Source of the DNA: Lepturacanthus savala
Taxonomy: Eukaryota; Chordata; Actinopteri; Scombriformes; Trichiuridae
Assembly: GCA_030544235.1 (NCBI GenBank)
Contig: CM060470.1
Location: 19,656,356-19,720,355 of the forward strand
Direction: 5' to 3'
DNA: 64,000 nucleotides
The position numbers were made by a program, and so were the translations under genes. This document shows, piece after piece, positions 24,691 to 36,539 of this stretch; positions within the stretch are counted from its first letter, which is position 1, and each line of letters begins with the position of its first letter. The notes below the pieces were generated by a model. The model searched no databases and was not told the origin of the DNA. It saw only the letters and a list, made by a program, of their open reading frames with translations.

Positions 24691-26245
24691 TCTATAACTG
24701 GAACCTGACAATTTACCAGAGACTCGTCTCCCTCTGGTTTCTAAACACAGCTGCTTCCTGCAACAACATAAATCTCAGAAGAATCTCGTGAGACTTTCAC
24801 ACTCACATCTGCCTCATGGTAACAACATGAGCCTGATAAATGAGAAAAATAAAAGACAGAATCAGCAGAGAATGCACTTCTGTTATCCAGCTGTGGATTG
24901 AGCGGGTGTTTTTTGCTCTATACCAACTCAGAATTCTAGAAACAGGCTCCAATGTGCTTTAAAGCAGGATTGAATAAAGGCCCAATATAATAGAAAAGAT
25001 CTACAGTCCAGAGGCATCACACAGGCTGACGTCTCCAGAGAATGAAGGTGGGAGCCACTGGTCACCTGACCGCTGCTAGACACCTGTCAGGTGTCCAGCC
25101 GCCGCGGCGTGCAGCAGCATGACAGCTACACCAACAGCAGACGTGACGGGAATACAGAAGCAGCCGAGCTAGGCAGCGAGGAGACAGAATACTGAACAGA
25201 AGCAGACAGTTAGTGTGTTTGTGCAGAGACAGTGAAGCTGGACATCAGAGTTCCACAGAAAACGACATGACATCAGTGAAAAGGACAAACAGACTGATGA
25301 TGAGCAGACGCCTCATTGTCTCAGTAAAGACTCCGAGCTGAAGGACACGACCACACGCGCGTAATGATAGACCCCGGTGATACATCAGAGGAGATGAGGC
25401 GTCACATTAAACCTGCAGTAAAACCTCCTCCTCCTTATTCAATAAGATAACGGATCATTCCTCAGCTGCTGTCCTTCACAGGGTCTCTGAGCTGATGGAC
25501 CAGAACCTTCACCTGGTCTCAGCATGTCATTAAAACCAGGGGACATGGACTAAAAACGCTTCTCATTCTGTAAAGTCACGTTTGTCATGTTGAATTTTGG
25601 ACGAGGGGGATTCCAGCTGCAGCTCAGAAACTATTGAGGCTTCGCACCAGATTTAATTTATATTTGTGTGCATGGATTCCCATCAGCAGCTCTGAGCTGC
25701 AGCTACAACTGTGCTGCTGGATAAAAACCTGCAGCTGCTCCATGTTGCTGCTGCAGCTCTGTGGCTGATCCAAAGAGACCTGATTAAACCACAACCGTGT
25801 CTCCTCTGGAAAACACAGGAGTGGATAAGCCTCATATTGCCTTTATGTTACTGCAAACACATCAAAGCCTCCATACGCAGAGGAGAGGTTCTTATTATCA
25901 GACGCTTTTATTTCATGTCAGACAGGTAATATGAGCCAGAGAGTTTGCAGCTGGGATCAGTCATTCATCTGCTGTTCGGAGGAATTCAGCTGCAGACATG
26001 ATCCAGATCAGAGGGATTTTAACAAGGCAGATATAAAAATACAAGACTTGAAATAAATGAAGTGAAAGAAAAACCCTGCTCTATTAAAATGTTTCCTCCT
26101 TTTCTTCACGACATGTTTTGTCTAAACCACTGAAACTAATTATTAACAGATTGTTGTTCAAAAACGAATCCTGCGACACACCAAAGTTCTGCAGGAATCC
26201 ATTTTTGGTCATGAGGAAGCAAAAAACAAGCTGGAAGAAATGGTG
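24691..26245. other. GC-richer noncoding block
   Basis: No gene is supported. Part 25020-25450 is GC- and CpG-rich. It contains the 17-base palindrome GACACCTGTCAGGTGTC (25079-25095), which joins two E-boxes, and GACGTC-type words. It could be a regulatory block or an older repeat. Weak open frames only. Confidence 0.4.
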
Positions 26246-26562
26246 TAACTGCAACTCTAGATTGAATGATTAATTGATGATAGATCAATTAGTTTCCAAC
26301 TAATTACACCAAATTGCACATTAAAATGCATAAATGAAATTCTCTGGTTACAGCTTCTAATGTCTGATTATTTTCTGGTTTCTTTTGCCGTCTATAACAT
26401 TAAATTGGTGATCGGACTGTTGGTCTGGACGAAAATGATATTTTAGGTTGGATTTTCAGCTTTGGGAAAGAGTGGGTGACATTTTACACCATTTTATGAA
26501 CCAAACAATCAATTAACTGTCTCAATCGATAGATTAATCCACTATCACTGATAGTTGCAGCC
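26246..26562 (-). mobile_element. GCAACTAA-type MITE, inverted, near full length
   Basis: Bounded by AACTGCAACTCTAG on the left and GATAGTTGCAGCC on the right, which are partly complementary ends. Internal marks in reverse order relative to 11645-11898 include GATTATTTTCTGGTTTCTTT, GTCTATAACATTAAATTGG and TGACATTTTACACCATTTTA. Confidence 0.75.
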
Positions 26563-26985
26563 TTGCAGCTCCTTAAATTTATTATAGATAAGAAATATTT
26601 ATGTTTGAACCGAAAATAACAAATGAATTATTATTCATTTGTTACTCAAACTTACTTTTTCGCTGTATTTGCTGCAGTAGCTGCAGTAGCTGAAGGAAAT
26701 GTTCTGCAGGGTCACAGTGTTCAAAAATCTGCTTCCATCAGCATTTTGTGCAAATTCTCTGACTCACACATTCGCCTCCGGCAACAGTAAAACAAAATGT
26801 TTTCAATACTTAACTTTGCTTAAAATTTCTGGCTTTTTCACTTTTTTCACAGTTTTTCTCTGATTGAAGAGATGGATGAACAGAAACCTGCAGACACACT
26901 GACGCTGGACCAGATGCAGGTTTACAGTCACAGAATCTCATCGATCATCTCTCACACCTTCAACTCACAGCAGTTTATTTGGTTA

Positions 26986-27640
26986 AGAGTTCAGGTGTGA
27001 ATGAGTTCAGGTGTTTCAGTGAGTTCAGGTGTGTACATGAGTGAGTTCATTTATGTGTGAGTGATTCACTTGTGAGTAAGAGAGTGCAGGTGTGAGAGAA
27101 TTCAGGTGCATGAAAGAGTTCAGTGGTTCAGGTGTGTAAGAAAGTTCAGGTGCGTGAGAGAATTCAGGTGTATGTGATTGAGTTCAAGTGTAAATGAGTT
27201 CAGGTGTGTGAGAAATTTAGTTGTGTGTGAGTGAGTGATTCAGGTGTGTGAGAGAGAGTTTGGGTGTGTGAGTACCTTCCGGGGTGTGAGAGTAAGTTCA
27301 GGTGTGTGTGCGTGTGTGTTCAGGTGTGTGTGTGTTCAGGTGTGTGTGATTGACTTCAGGTGTAAATAAGTTCAGGTGTGAATAGGTTCAGGTGTATAGG
27401 AGAGATTCAGATTCAGACAGTCCAGGTATGTTAAAGTGAGTTTGGGTGTATCAGTGAGTTAAGGTGATTGAGTATAGGTGTGTAGTGAGGTCAGGTGTAT
27501 GTGAGTGATTCAGGTGTGTGTGAGAGAGTTTAGGTGTGTGAGTTCAGGTGCCTGAGATAGTTCAGGGGTGTGAGAGATTTCAGGTATGAGAGAGAGAGTG
27601 GAGGTGTGTGTTAGAGACAGTTCAGGGGTGTGAGTGAGTT
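26986..27640 (+). repeat. Diverged tandem array of TTCAGGTGTGNGAG units
   Basis: About 650 bp of units of roughly 15-30 bp built on GAGTTCAGGTGTG, with drift to GGGTGTG, TTAGGTG and similar. I count about 19 exact CAGGTG words on this strand. No coding frame is maintained. Confidence 0.88.
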
Positions 27641-28573
27641 CTGACCGGAGTCAGATCCACATCTTCTGAGTCTTTACGGGTCCAGGTGAGTCTCAGGTCT
27701 TGAGTCTCGTGAAATATGATGAGAAGCATTTACACTCTGCTTCTAAAACACATTTCTGTCAGGCAAGTGAAAAATGTTGAAAGTATTCATTTATATAGCT
27801 CAGTTGCTTCAACTTTATTCAGGTGATGTCTGTAAATTTCTCCTGAACTCATCAACTTGTCTGCACCATGTTTTTTTTTATTATTTCACAGACTCTGAGT
27901 CACAAATCTATAGTTCAGCAGGCTTCACTTTATGCCTCAATACTCCTGAACTCCTTTACTTTCTTGTTTATCATCTGTCTTCATCATCTGTCAGTTGTTA
28001 GTAATTAGTTATTTTTGTTTTTAAAGCCTGTTTTTGGTTCCGTCTTTGTTGAATTTTCTGTTTTTCTTATATTTACATTTAAAAGACTTGGTTCACCTCA
28101 TCCTGTTGCTTTTCTCTCTGCAAAAAGTGTCTTTTTGGTTTTTTTGACATTTCCCTCATTCCTGTTATGTACCTGAAGCATAGAGAAATAATATCACTGA
28201 TCCTCCAGGATTGATCTTTTTAGTGAAACCTGTTAAACTTGGTGATAAACTGAATTACCCTGGTAAGAAACTCAGTGTGTAATCATTTCTGTGAGCTGAA
28301 TCATGTCATGTTTCCCATTTTATTCACCACTTCTTGCTTTGAAAGGAAATGAGCATTGATCCTGTTTGGTTTGACAGTAGAGGGATATATGATATATGAT
28401 CTATGAGCATTATAACTGACGTCAGCTGATGCTGCTGGTTCAACATGGGAGCAGCTGTTTATTTAGTATCTGTAGACCACTTGGTGGCTTGAAAAAATAA
28501 TCATAATAAAATCTACATACAGAGATCTGAACTACAGAGAGATTATAGGAGAGTTGATGTTGATCAGCAGAAT
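27641..28573. other. Noncoding stretch with weak dispersed-repeat similarity
   Basis: No gene is supported. Part 27960-28110 (TCTGTCTTCATCATCTGTCAG, GCCTGTTTTTGGTTCCGTCT) resembles the later part of the T-rich repeat at 24392-24690. Confidence 0.35.
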
Positions 28574-28819
28574 AATGATTATTGAAACAATTATTCAATT
28601 CGTTTTTTGGTTCATAAATTGAATTTAAAGCTAAACACTCAACCAAAAATGTTTTTTGTGCAGACCAACATCCACAACCCAAACATCATCAGTTTACTAT
28701 TATACAAGAAAGAAACCAAAAATAATGAGATTTGAGAAGCTGAAACCAGAGAATTTGGACAGTTTCTTCTTGGAAATGACTCTAATCCATTAAGGGACTA
28801 ATTGATGCTTCTCTAGTTG
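28574..28819 (+). mobile_element. GCAACTAA-type MITE, degraded copy
   Basis: Contains AATTCGTTTTTTGGTTCATA, ATCCACAACCCAAACATCAT, TCAGTTTACTATTATACAAG and GATTTGAGAAGCTG in the same order as other copies. Terminal GCAACTAA words are lost. Confidence 0.65.
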
Positions 28820-31130
28820 AGTAGGGATCAAATGTTTAAAGTCTGATCTGGAGCCAGGCAAAAAAATAAAAGTAAATCATGAAGACACTTAAAGCTGATC
28901 AATAACATCTTACAATCAGTCAACAATAAACAGGGGTCATTGAATTGGTGATTGATGAACTAGTCGGCTCTTTTGAAATAGTTTCATCTGTGTCTTGTTC
29001 CTCACCTGTTTGTTAGTAGTTGATTGGTTTTCTGTGTGTTTGATCAAGAGATTCCAAGTAATGTTTCAAATTGATCAGGTTTTATTATTTTTATTATAAG
29101 TCACAAATCAAGTCAAATCAAGTCAAAATGAGTTCAGGTGAGTCTCTGGACCCTCAAAAAAATATCTTGAATATGTCAATTTTTAGGTGAAGCCACTTCC
29201 TCTTTATTGTGAGTTAAGTCTCATGTCTGTTTTGTCTGATGTGACCGTTTCTTCATTAAACCAAATGCTGAGTTGTGTGGGACAGAGAATCGATCAGAAG
29301 CTTTAGTGAGTGACATTGCTGTGGTCAAACTGCTGCACATCTGTTCATCTCCAGCTGAGAGGAACCACAGACATGTTTTAGCATATTTTATCAGTAATCT
29401 GATAAAAGTGCACATAAAGCTCTCAGGTTGTAGGCTGATGATGATGATAGCTGTGAGTTTAGGGACCTGGGGAGTCTGTTCATCCACATATTTGTTCTCC
29501 AGAAAATCAACTGTGTGTCCGTGCTCCGACTGTAAAATAATCCACCACAGCACAGACTGTTCCTGGGGAAATACAAGGAAAAAATCCATTATCAAACAAC
29601 AATAAACGCTCAATTTCTGACCCAGAGTATTATTTCAGCAGTTTCTGTTTCATGTTATCTGCAATTTCCCCGCGTTTTTATCTTTCCTCTCATAAAACAT
29701 TCAGCAGCCCAATCGTTTTGTCCATATTTTCATTATCTGCAGATTTCATCAAGTGAATCCATTAGTGCAGTTTAGCGTTACAAACCCTGAAAGATCAAAA
29801 GTCCAACACAAGCTTTCTCTCAATCAACTCTGGTGGCCTGAAAAACAAAACTCCCCTTTATTATTTTATACAAACTACCTCTAAAAGAATTTATTCCTCT
29901 TTATTTTACACAAACGCCCCTTTAAATGATTAATCCATATTTATTTACCCAAACACAATGAAGAACACCCTTATTTATACATTTTCTTTGATATTACATA
30001 AGATGTTTGTGAGGAAAACTTGATTTCCTTTCTAGTTATTATGTCTGCATTATCAACAATTAATCAGCACTACTGATGATGTAATGTATTTGCAGTTTGG
30101 TGGTTCAGATCCATCTGTGGTTTTGATGAGGACCGAAACAACCTTGGGTAGTTTCAGAGTGAATTAAAAGGTTTTCTTTGTATTTCTGTAATGTTTTCTA
30201 CAGTTCATAAGAACAAACATCACGTTTCAGTGAATCTTTCCCACAAACACAGGATGGTATTTATATTTCTCTGCTGTAGCTTTCTTTTCTCCTCATCCTC
30301 ACATCTCTGTTTATCCTGTAAACATCTCTATTTACTCACATGTACATTAGCCTTAGCATTTTTTACTCTCCTGCTGTGTATATAACACATATATGCTATA
30401 TGTGCGTGTCACATGCACTTTCCTTCACATGTTATTCCACGTGTCTCCACATTTACATAAAGTTGAGTTCTGGGCTACTTTCTGCACATCAGGAGCATTG
30501 ACTCTGGATTCTGATGCTTAAACTAGCAGTTGTTGATCTAAAGTAAAACCAGATCTCAGATACCAAACGTCTAAAACAAATAGTTATTGTCCATTTGTGG
30601 TCAACTTTTCAATATCAAATTAAGATCAATCATAAATTTTATTCTACATCTATATTGTTTCCAGGGGGTGGACTTGCTAAACAGCAGAATGGTGAATTTA
30701 TTACACATTTGTTTCTTTTCTTTATCATTTTTGGGGGCATTTTTGTAAATTTAATAATATTTTATAGTAGAGAAAGATGAAAAAAGGGAACATATCCCTG
30801 GATCAAAGGTCAAATGTTGAAGGTCAATATAACATCTAAGTTGGGTCCTGGATGGACGTTGTAATACTAGACCTGGTTTAGACATCAGTAGATGTCCAGA
30901 ATTGATCATGGACCAATGGACCCAATATGAACATGAGCTGCATGTTTAATGTCTAGTCGGTTTTGTCTTAAAATGTTTTCAGATTATCACACTTTCTATC
31001 AAATAAAACGAAAAATAACTTCACTGCAGCTGAAAAGGAAATAATTACTTGATAAAGAAAACATTTGAAAAAGAGAGATTTTCACAACCTGCAAACCCCA
31101 GAATGATCCTTAGAACGTGTTATCAGATGA
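28820..31130. other. Noncoding stretch
   Basis: No gene is supported. The overlapping frames at 29221-29613 (-) and 29273-29605 (+) show no domain and look fortuitous. A short T-rich repeat fragment (TCATCTGTGTCTTGTTCCTC) lies near 28985-29045. Confidence 0.4.
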
Positions 31131-31176
31131 GTTCGTGAAAACTTCTCACACTGTGGGGTTTATATTTCAGACTCAC

Positions 31177-31416
31177 CGTGGAATATGTGGAGAGAAGCAG
31201 TGTCTCTGCTGCACAGGTGGTTTTGGAACAGTCGGGCTGTAAAGTGATGAAGGCCAGTGGGGGGGGGAGGACAGGTGGGACAGCAGCTGTTCCCAGCAGG
31301 TACTGAGACACCACCGAAACCAGCCAGATGGAGGCTCTCGACACGTTGAAAAACAGCCTCCGCTTCAGAGCGAAGAGGCTGCGATGACGAATGACTCGAT
31401 TAACACAAAGCTGCTG
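31177..31416 (-). CDS. Candidate coding exon, unrecognised
   Basis: On the minus strand an open frame of about 80 codons runs from a possible acceptor (TTTTGGCTCCAG, exon starting near 31416) to a consensus donor (CACG/GTGAGT, with GTGAGT the complement of 31171-31176). The predicted peptide has a basic stretch (NRVIRHRSLFALKRR), then a hydrophobic run (ASIWLVSVVSQYLLGTAAV), a proline-rich piece and three cysteines. This order could be a membrane or signal segment. There is no AUG in the frame; the earlier residues would have to come from another exon. A run of nine to ten G on the plus strand inside it makes the frame sensitive to sequencing error. The plus strand also has a plausible acceptor (TATATTTCAG at 31170) and an open frame to a stop near 31301, so the strand is uncertain. 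I do not recognise either product. Confidence 0.25.
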
Positions 31417-32111
31417 CTGGAGCCAAAATTAAATTAAATCACACGTGGCCGCCGCTGTCGGCTGCAGTGTGGCCTCATTACTGCCACACAATCACCAAAC
31501 ACACATCACGGTGGCGTCAGCTTATTGATCGCACGCGCCGTGAATCACAGGAGACCCAGCTTCATTCCTGCAGAGCCACAGCTCATCTCATATTCTCCAT
31601 CTTTAAATAATAAATCTGCTGCAACTCGCTCGCTTGAAAGAAGTATTAAATGTTTCATGGTGAGATTCTCAGGTGAGAAGTCAGTGAGGTGTTTGCAGGC
31701 TGAGAAACTGCAGGTGTCAAACCTGCCGCTGCTGAACAGCAGTGATACGACTGAGGTGATGTTCAACATATCACTGCATATCTGAGAAGTGTCAGGGTCA
31801 GAGGATCCTGCTCGTATTCTGCTTATTTAACAGAAACTAGTTCCTAAAGTGAGGGTGAAAACTTGTGCTCAATTTTTCTTGATCGGACCGAAGTTTCTTA
31901 ACTACTACTGAAATATTTAAGTTGCTGCACAAATATCTGACAAACCGATAAATCAGCCATGATGGTAAAAAATATCTGGTGAACAGGACATTAATTTTGC
32001 ATTCATTTTGTTTTGTTATATATTATGTTAGTTATATATTTTTATAATGCACAATGGCGTCAGAACATTGTCAGTATTGTCTGATAAAAGATGAATCTGC
32101 ATCTGTTTTTT
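31417..32111. other. CpG-containing block then AT-rich DNA
   Basis: Part 31420-31560 is GC- and CpG-rich (GTGGCCGCCGCTGTCGGC, ATCGCACGCGCCGTG) and unique-looking; it could be conserved noncoding DNA linked to the neighbouring exon candidate. The opposing frames at 31525-31785 (+) and 31545-31769 (-) cannot be distinguished from chance. Confidence 0.35.
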
Positions 32112-32250
32112 TTCTGGTGTTTTGGTTGTTTGTTTCCTTCTGTGTTTACTTCCTGTTTTATTTTGAAATAATTCCCCCTTGTGTTTCTTGTCTTGTACTT
32201 GCTTGATTGTTTTGTGTGTTTCACCTGTGTCTCGTTCCTCACCTGTTTTT
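32112..32250 (+). mobile_element. Dispersed T-rich repeat, copy 3 (truncated)
   Basis: Matches 24392-24520 through TTACTTCCTGTTTTATTTTG, CCTTGTGTTTCTTGTC and a CACCTGTGTCTCGTTCCTC stretch, then stops near 32250. Confidence 0.55.
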
Positions 32251-32605
32251 TAGTTCACAACCCCTCCCCATATGGCGGCACTAGCTTGAAGCCTTGATGC
32301 CTTGCTATCAGTAGTGATGGGCAAATGAAGCAGTGAATTACATGAGCCAATTGTTTTGGAAATAGGTTCATTACTCACAGCTTCATTTACAATGACCTCT
32401 CCTTGCAAAGTGCAAGGCTGTAGTGGATTTAAAGTACCTTTGTTTTGAAAATTCTTTGATGGACATGCACCAAGACTGAATGGTATGTTCTCTTGACAAA
32501 TAAAGATTGCTGAATGGGTGTATTGTGTTATTGAGGAGAGGGAACTGGTAAGGTTTGGCATACATGGGGGTACTTTTGTAACTGGCAGGGGATAATTGGG
32601 AACAC

Positions 32606-33770
32606 TCAGAGATTTTTATTAAGGTACTTTATTTTTTCCACTGTTCTTGGATTGAGTCGGTTTTGAGAAAACTTGCTCACAAAGAACTTATGATGCTGGC
32701 CTACATAAAAATTTTTGTGGGTCCACATTTTGGTGCTTCTGCCAGTAAACCAGTGGGTCAGTAATCGGTCCAGTGGTGGATCTGTCAAGTACTGCTGCAC
32801 CTCCACTGTAGCATCTGCTGTGGCATCCCTTGCCCCCCTTTTGCTTCAGAAGCATCTCTGTCCATTTAGTCCCAAAGGTCTGAAAGAAGAACATGGTTTC
32901 AGTTCATATCCCCTTTTACTTGTACTTATGTTGTCCTGCATTTTATCAGTTAACTATTTTTAATATTACATGTATATGATGGATTTTCTGGTGCTGGTTG
33001 AGCTGATGTGGGCGGCTGTTCTTCTCTAAGTGTGTCAGGTGGTGTGTATCTCATCAGTTGTGAGCATTGTGCTGTCAGTCAGTTTATTGATGGCTGTGCC
33101 TGTACTTGATTGTAGAATCCAATGGTTTTGAATCTTGGATCCATTAGTGTTAAAAGCATAAGTGCTGTTTAGTTCTCTGTATTGTCAAACCTCTTTTGTA
33201 TCAGTGACACCAGGTTTTGTTCCAGTGGTCTAGCAGTGTTGTGGTCTATTTTATATCAAGTATCAAGTATCAAGTATATTTAGTATCAATGTTTTTGTCA
33301 TTGAGATAACCTTTGAGCCTATCTCTCTTCTCCTTGGACAGTTCTACTGCTGCCTTTTAAAAGGGGGCAAGCAATTGAAAGCATGCAGCAGCTGTTTCAT
33401 AGTCCTCAGAGGACAGAGGTCTTTTGTCTTTTTCCAGCAATGCATGAGCTGCCCCCACTGTCTCTCTTCGAAAAAGGTGCTGTAACATGAGGAAGGACGC
33501 TTCATCCGCCCCTGCACTTCTCTGAGCTTATCTTTCACTGTTGTGCCGGTTTTGAAGAAAGTACCAACTTCCCATGCCCATGTGCATAGGTCTTCAGGGC
33601 CAGGAGTTACATTGAGTGATTTCTTCATCACTAAGTTTAGTGAATGAGCAAAGCAAAGTGCATGTCTGAGATTCGAACTTTTGACAGAGGCTACGATATT
33701 ACCTCCTGTATCTGTTACAATCAAGGTCACCTTGCCTTCGATGTCCCATTCCTCCATGAGACCTCATTTC
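32606..33770 (-). pseudogene. hAT transposase relic (Ac-like, with C-terminal dimerisation region)
   Basis: A decayed DNA transposase read from high to low coordinates. Block 33757-33344 holds VTLIVTDTGGNIVASV, the CFAHSLNLVMKKSLN block (Cys...His region of the RNase H-like catalytic fold) and TTVKDKLREVQGRM. Further on are VELSKEKR (about 33330), then after a frameshift SKVISMTKTL. Next come LTIQRTKQHLCF-type remnants (33190-33120) and residues matching the usual ...DPRFK...FYNQ segment. The end is VEVQQYLTDPPLDR, DPLVYWQKH and RTVEKIKYLNKNL (32850-32610), the hAT C-terminal dimerisation region. Multiple frameshifts and stops. The N-terminal BED-type zinc finger was not found. A hAT-like end may start at 32309 (CAGTAGTGATGGGC), but the partner end is unresolved. 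A 7-bp triplication (ATCAAGT) lies at about 33256-33276. Confidence 0.85.
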
Positions 33771-35400
33771 AGCAGTGACAGCTGTATGAGCTTCAGGGAA
33801 AGGCAGCACTCTGAAATTTTGCATTGTTTAGAGCAGTTATAAAAGGTTGAGGTGCTCAAATTCAAAACTGTTTCAGGCTGTGTCAGAATCAAGAATCACC
33901 TGATTGCACCATGAATCAATCATCAAAACGAATCAGTCACTGCTTTTGGTGTCATATGTCACGTGATTGTTTTTGCACCAGAACAAGCTTTGAAGCAGTG
34001 GTTCTATGGAATTTTAATCCCGGGTTTGGAGCATGTATGGAAGCATATAAAGGATGCCAATGGCCATGAAGAGTTTATATCTTGCAATGGCAAACGTAAA
34101 ACGTAAGTATTGTATTAAAAAAAATATCAAAATAATGTATGATTTTCATGGTAGTTTAATCTAATTAGGTCATGAGTTGTTAGCTAAGTTGTTAATTCGT
34201 TGCTAGGGTTAGGGTTAGGGTTGCAAATGGCATTGCAAAGCTGCAGTGAAGTCACATAAATGAAACAAACATATATTCGATTTTATTTACTTTATTGCCT
34301 TTCTCTTCCCAGACAAAAGAAAACAAACCATCCTACACATAAAACACACAGTACAAATACAAGCAATCAAGTTTAGCAGCACTTTGATTAAAAAATTTGT
34401 TTGATTTAAAAGTTTGAATAAAAACTAACAAACTAAATACACACTGACTAAAATATACTTATTAATTTCTTTAAGGCCACTATGGAACAGGTGATAAAAG
34501 ATTTCTTAAAAATATACCGACTTAGATCCTGAACCAGTGACTGGATGAAAGCTTCTTAATAACAGCCTATCAAACATGTTTCATAAAATATATATTTATA
34601 TGTAGCCTGAAGTGTGATTAGTGTGTCAGTATTGAGCTCAGATCCTGATTCACTAACCTGTTTTACTTTCTGAACTTTTCCTCTAATCTCCGATTTTTGG
34701 CAAATGTTGGATCATTTAAACATTTAGTGAAATGAAACCATGTGAGATGTTGAGAAGGAAAAATCTGCATTTGTTGGACCTGTTAAGAATCATAGACCTG
34801 AGAAATGTGAGCTACACTCTGCTGTTTGTAAGACGACAATGATTCAAAGAGTTAAAACCACTAGTTTTATCTCTAACGTGTTGGATTTTAAAGCTTCTTC
34901 TATTATCAATGACTGTTATCAAACCACATGTGAAGGAACTAAAGCTGCAGATAGATTTGGAGGAGGAGAAAGTAGAGTATAATATAAAGTACAAGTACAT
35001 CTACAACTAATGTGTTTTTTCATTCCAGTGAGACCACGGCTCTTGGTGGTGGATTTCACCAGTTTTCCATTATCAAAGCTTCCTGATATTCTCCTCTCAT
35101 CCTTCTGCTGGTGACACTTGTGCTCGTTGTTTGTTGGAGTTGACCTGCTGTGAAACCTGTAAAATGAGTCCAGGTCCTGGATGTCGCCCAGCTCTGGTCT
35201 CAGGCCTTACACTGATCGGCTCAAAGAAGATAATCTACTCTAAAGATAATCGGATTATTTATTGGCGCCCATTTGAAATCTGATGCCAGATGATCAGCGT
35301 TGCATCGTGGTCGTTCCTGAATCAGACTTAGACATTTGCATCTTGACACTAAATGGACGTTTGGCTTCATATTCCGAACACGTCCTGGCCTCAGTGGGGG
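33771..35400. other. Noncoding stretch right of the hAT relic
   Basis: Part 33771-34030 may still belong to the hAT element. A short TTAGGG run occurs at 34204-34222. No gene supported. Confidence 0.4.
34204..34222 (+). repeat. Short telomere-like (TTAGGG) run
   Basis: Three consecutive TAGGGT units. Too short to be a telomere; possibly an interstitial repair scar. Confidence 0.85.
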
Positions 35401-35690
35401 ATTGAGGACTTCTGACCGCTGTGATTAAGTCTTTAGCTCGCCGCTGTATGAGGGCAGCGAGCAGGGCGGCGGGATGAAGGCTCCTACTGAGCCACGCTGA
35501 TGAATTAGAGCTTCTGCCTCAGGCAGGAAGTCGGTCTCATCACAGCGGCTGGTCTCAGATCAGTGACGTCATCCACGTCACTGCAGAGGAGAACATCAGC
35601 AGCAGCAACTTCAGACCAGACTGAACTTGAACAACAGCTGAATGCAAGTGAAAGAGATATGGACTGCAAGGTTTGAAGAGAAGCTGCAGT
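35401..35690. promoter_or_regulatory. Candidate conserved noncoding or regulatory block with a CRE
   Basis: GC- and CpG-rich block with no simple repeat. It contains a perfect palindromic cAMP response element TGACGTCA at 35564-35571, plus ACGTCA at 35575-35580. Function inferred from motif only. Confidence 0.3.
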
Positions 35691-35829
35691 TGCTGCTAAC
35701 AATGCCGCTGCTGCTGCTGATGTTAAACTGTTGCTGCTGCTAACACTGCTGCTGCTGCTGCTGATGTTAAACTGATGCTGCTCCTGATGCTGCTGCTAAC
35801 ACTTCTGCTGCTGCTGCTGCTATTGCTGG
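35691..35829 (+). repeat. CTG-rich minisatellite
   Basis: Imperfect units of CTGCTGCTGCTGATGTTAAA and GCTGCTGCTAACACTGCTG, related to the array at 10143-10310. Confidence 0.85.
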
Positions 35830-36398
35830 CAGCAGCAAAGTGTGACTGACCTCGATAACGGATAACTCAGTCAGATGAAGCAGTTCGAGTATTCCTGACC
35901 TAAGACTGATGATCGGTGGATCTGAGGGACACGAGGAGGACGAGCCGTCCTGTAATTTATTCACAGTGGCTGCAGAGGTATTTATTAATTACAGCAGGCT
36001 CCTTATCAGCTGAACATGAGAAGCAGCCTGCGAGCCAACGCTGTGATAACAGATCATCACTCTCTGGATCAGAAAACACAGATTAGGACTCGGCCCGCTG
36101 AGATTGCAAATGTTTGGATTGGAAGGTGTTCAGGACAGAAATCTGACAGAAATGTGACAAAAGCTGCAGGAGATTCCATGTGTGCTGAAACACAGAAAGC
36201 AGCCGAAGCAATTCAACTCAATTCAACTCAATGCAGCTCAATTCACCTGCTGGAGTCATACAATCCCAATGCTTCATGATGAAGGAACGTGTCACAGAGC
36301 AGCTCACCGATGAATTTGTAATGGCTGCAGAATACACACACACACACGTTAGTAGATCAATTCACTGTTTGGATCCAAACACGAAATTTGTTGACATT
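35830..36398. other. Noncoding stretch
   Basis: Moderately GC-rich, with a short AATTCAACTC tandem (about 36208-36235) and (CA)6 near 36336. The weak frames at 36016-36279 and 36231-36413 show no domain. Confidence 0.4.
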
Positions 36399-36539
36399 AG
36401 AGCTGCAGTTTGAATCTTAAGCTTTGGGAAACAGTAATCAACATTTTACACCAATTTATAAAACAAACAACGAATTGATGAATCATTTTAATAATCAATA
36501 TATTATTTGACTATCAGAATAGTAATCAGTTGCAGCTCT
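36399..36539 (-). mobile_element. GCAACTAA-type MITE, short inverted copy
   Basis: Starts AGAGCTGCAG and ends CAGTTGCAGCTCT, giving matched ends. Between them are AGCTTTGGGAAACAGTAATC, CATTTTACACCAATTTATAA and AATCAATATATTATTTGACT. The middle of the full-length form is missing. Confidence 0.65.

Noticed and set aside
29221..29613. 130-codon minus frame
   Set aside because: Overlaps a 110-codon plus frame; no domain, no gene-like composition and no splice context.
34204..34222. Telomere or interstitial telomeric block
   Set aside because: Only three TTAGGG units, well within chance or repair-scar range.
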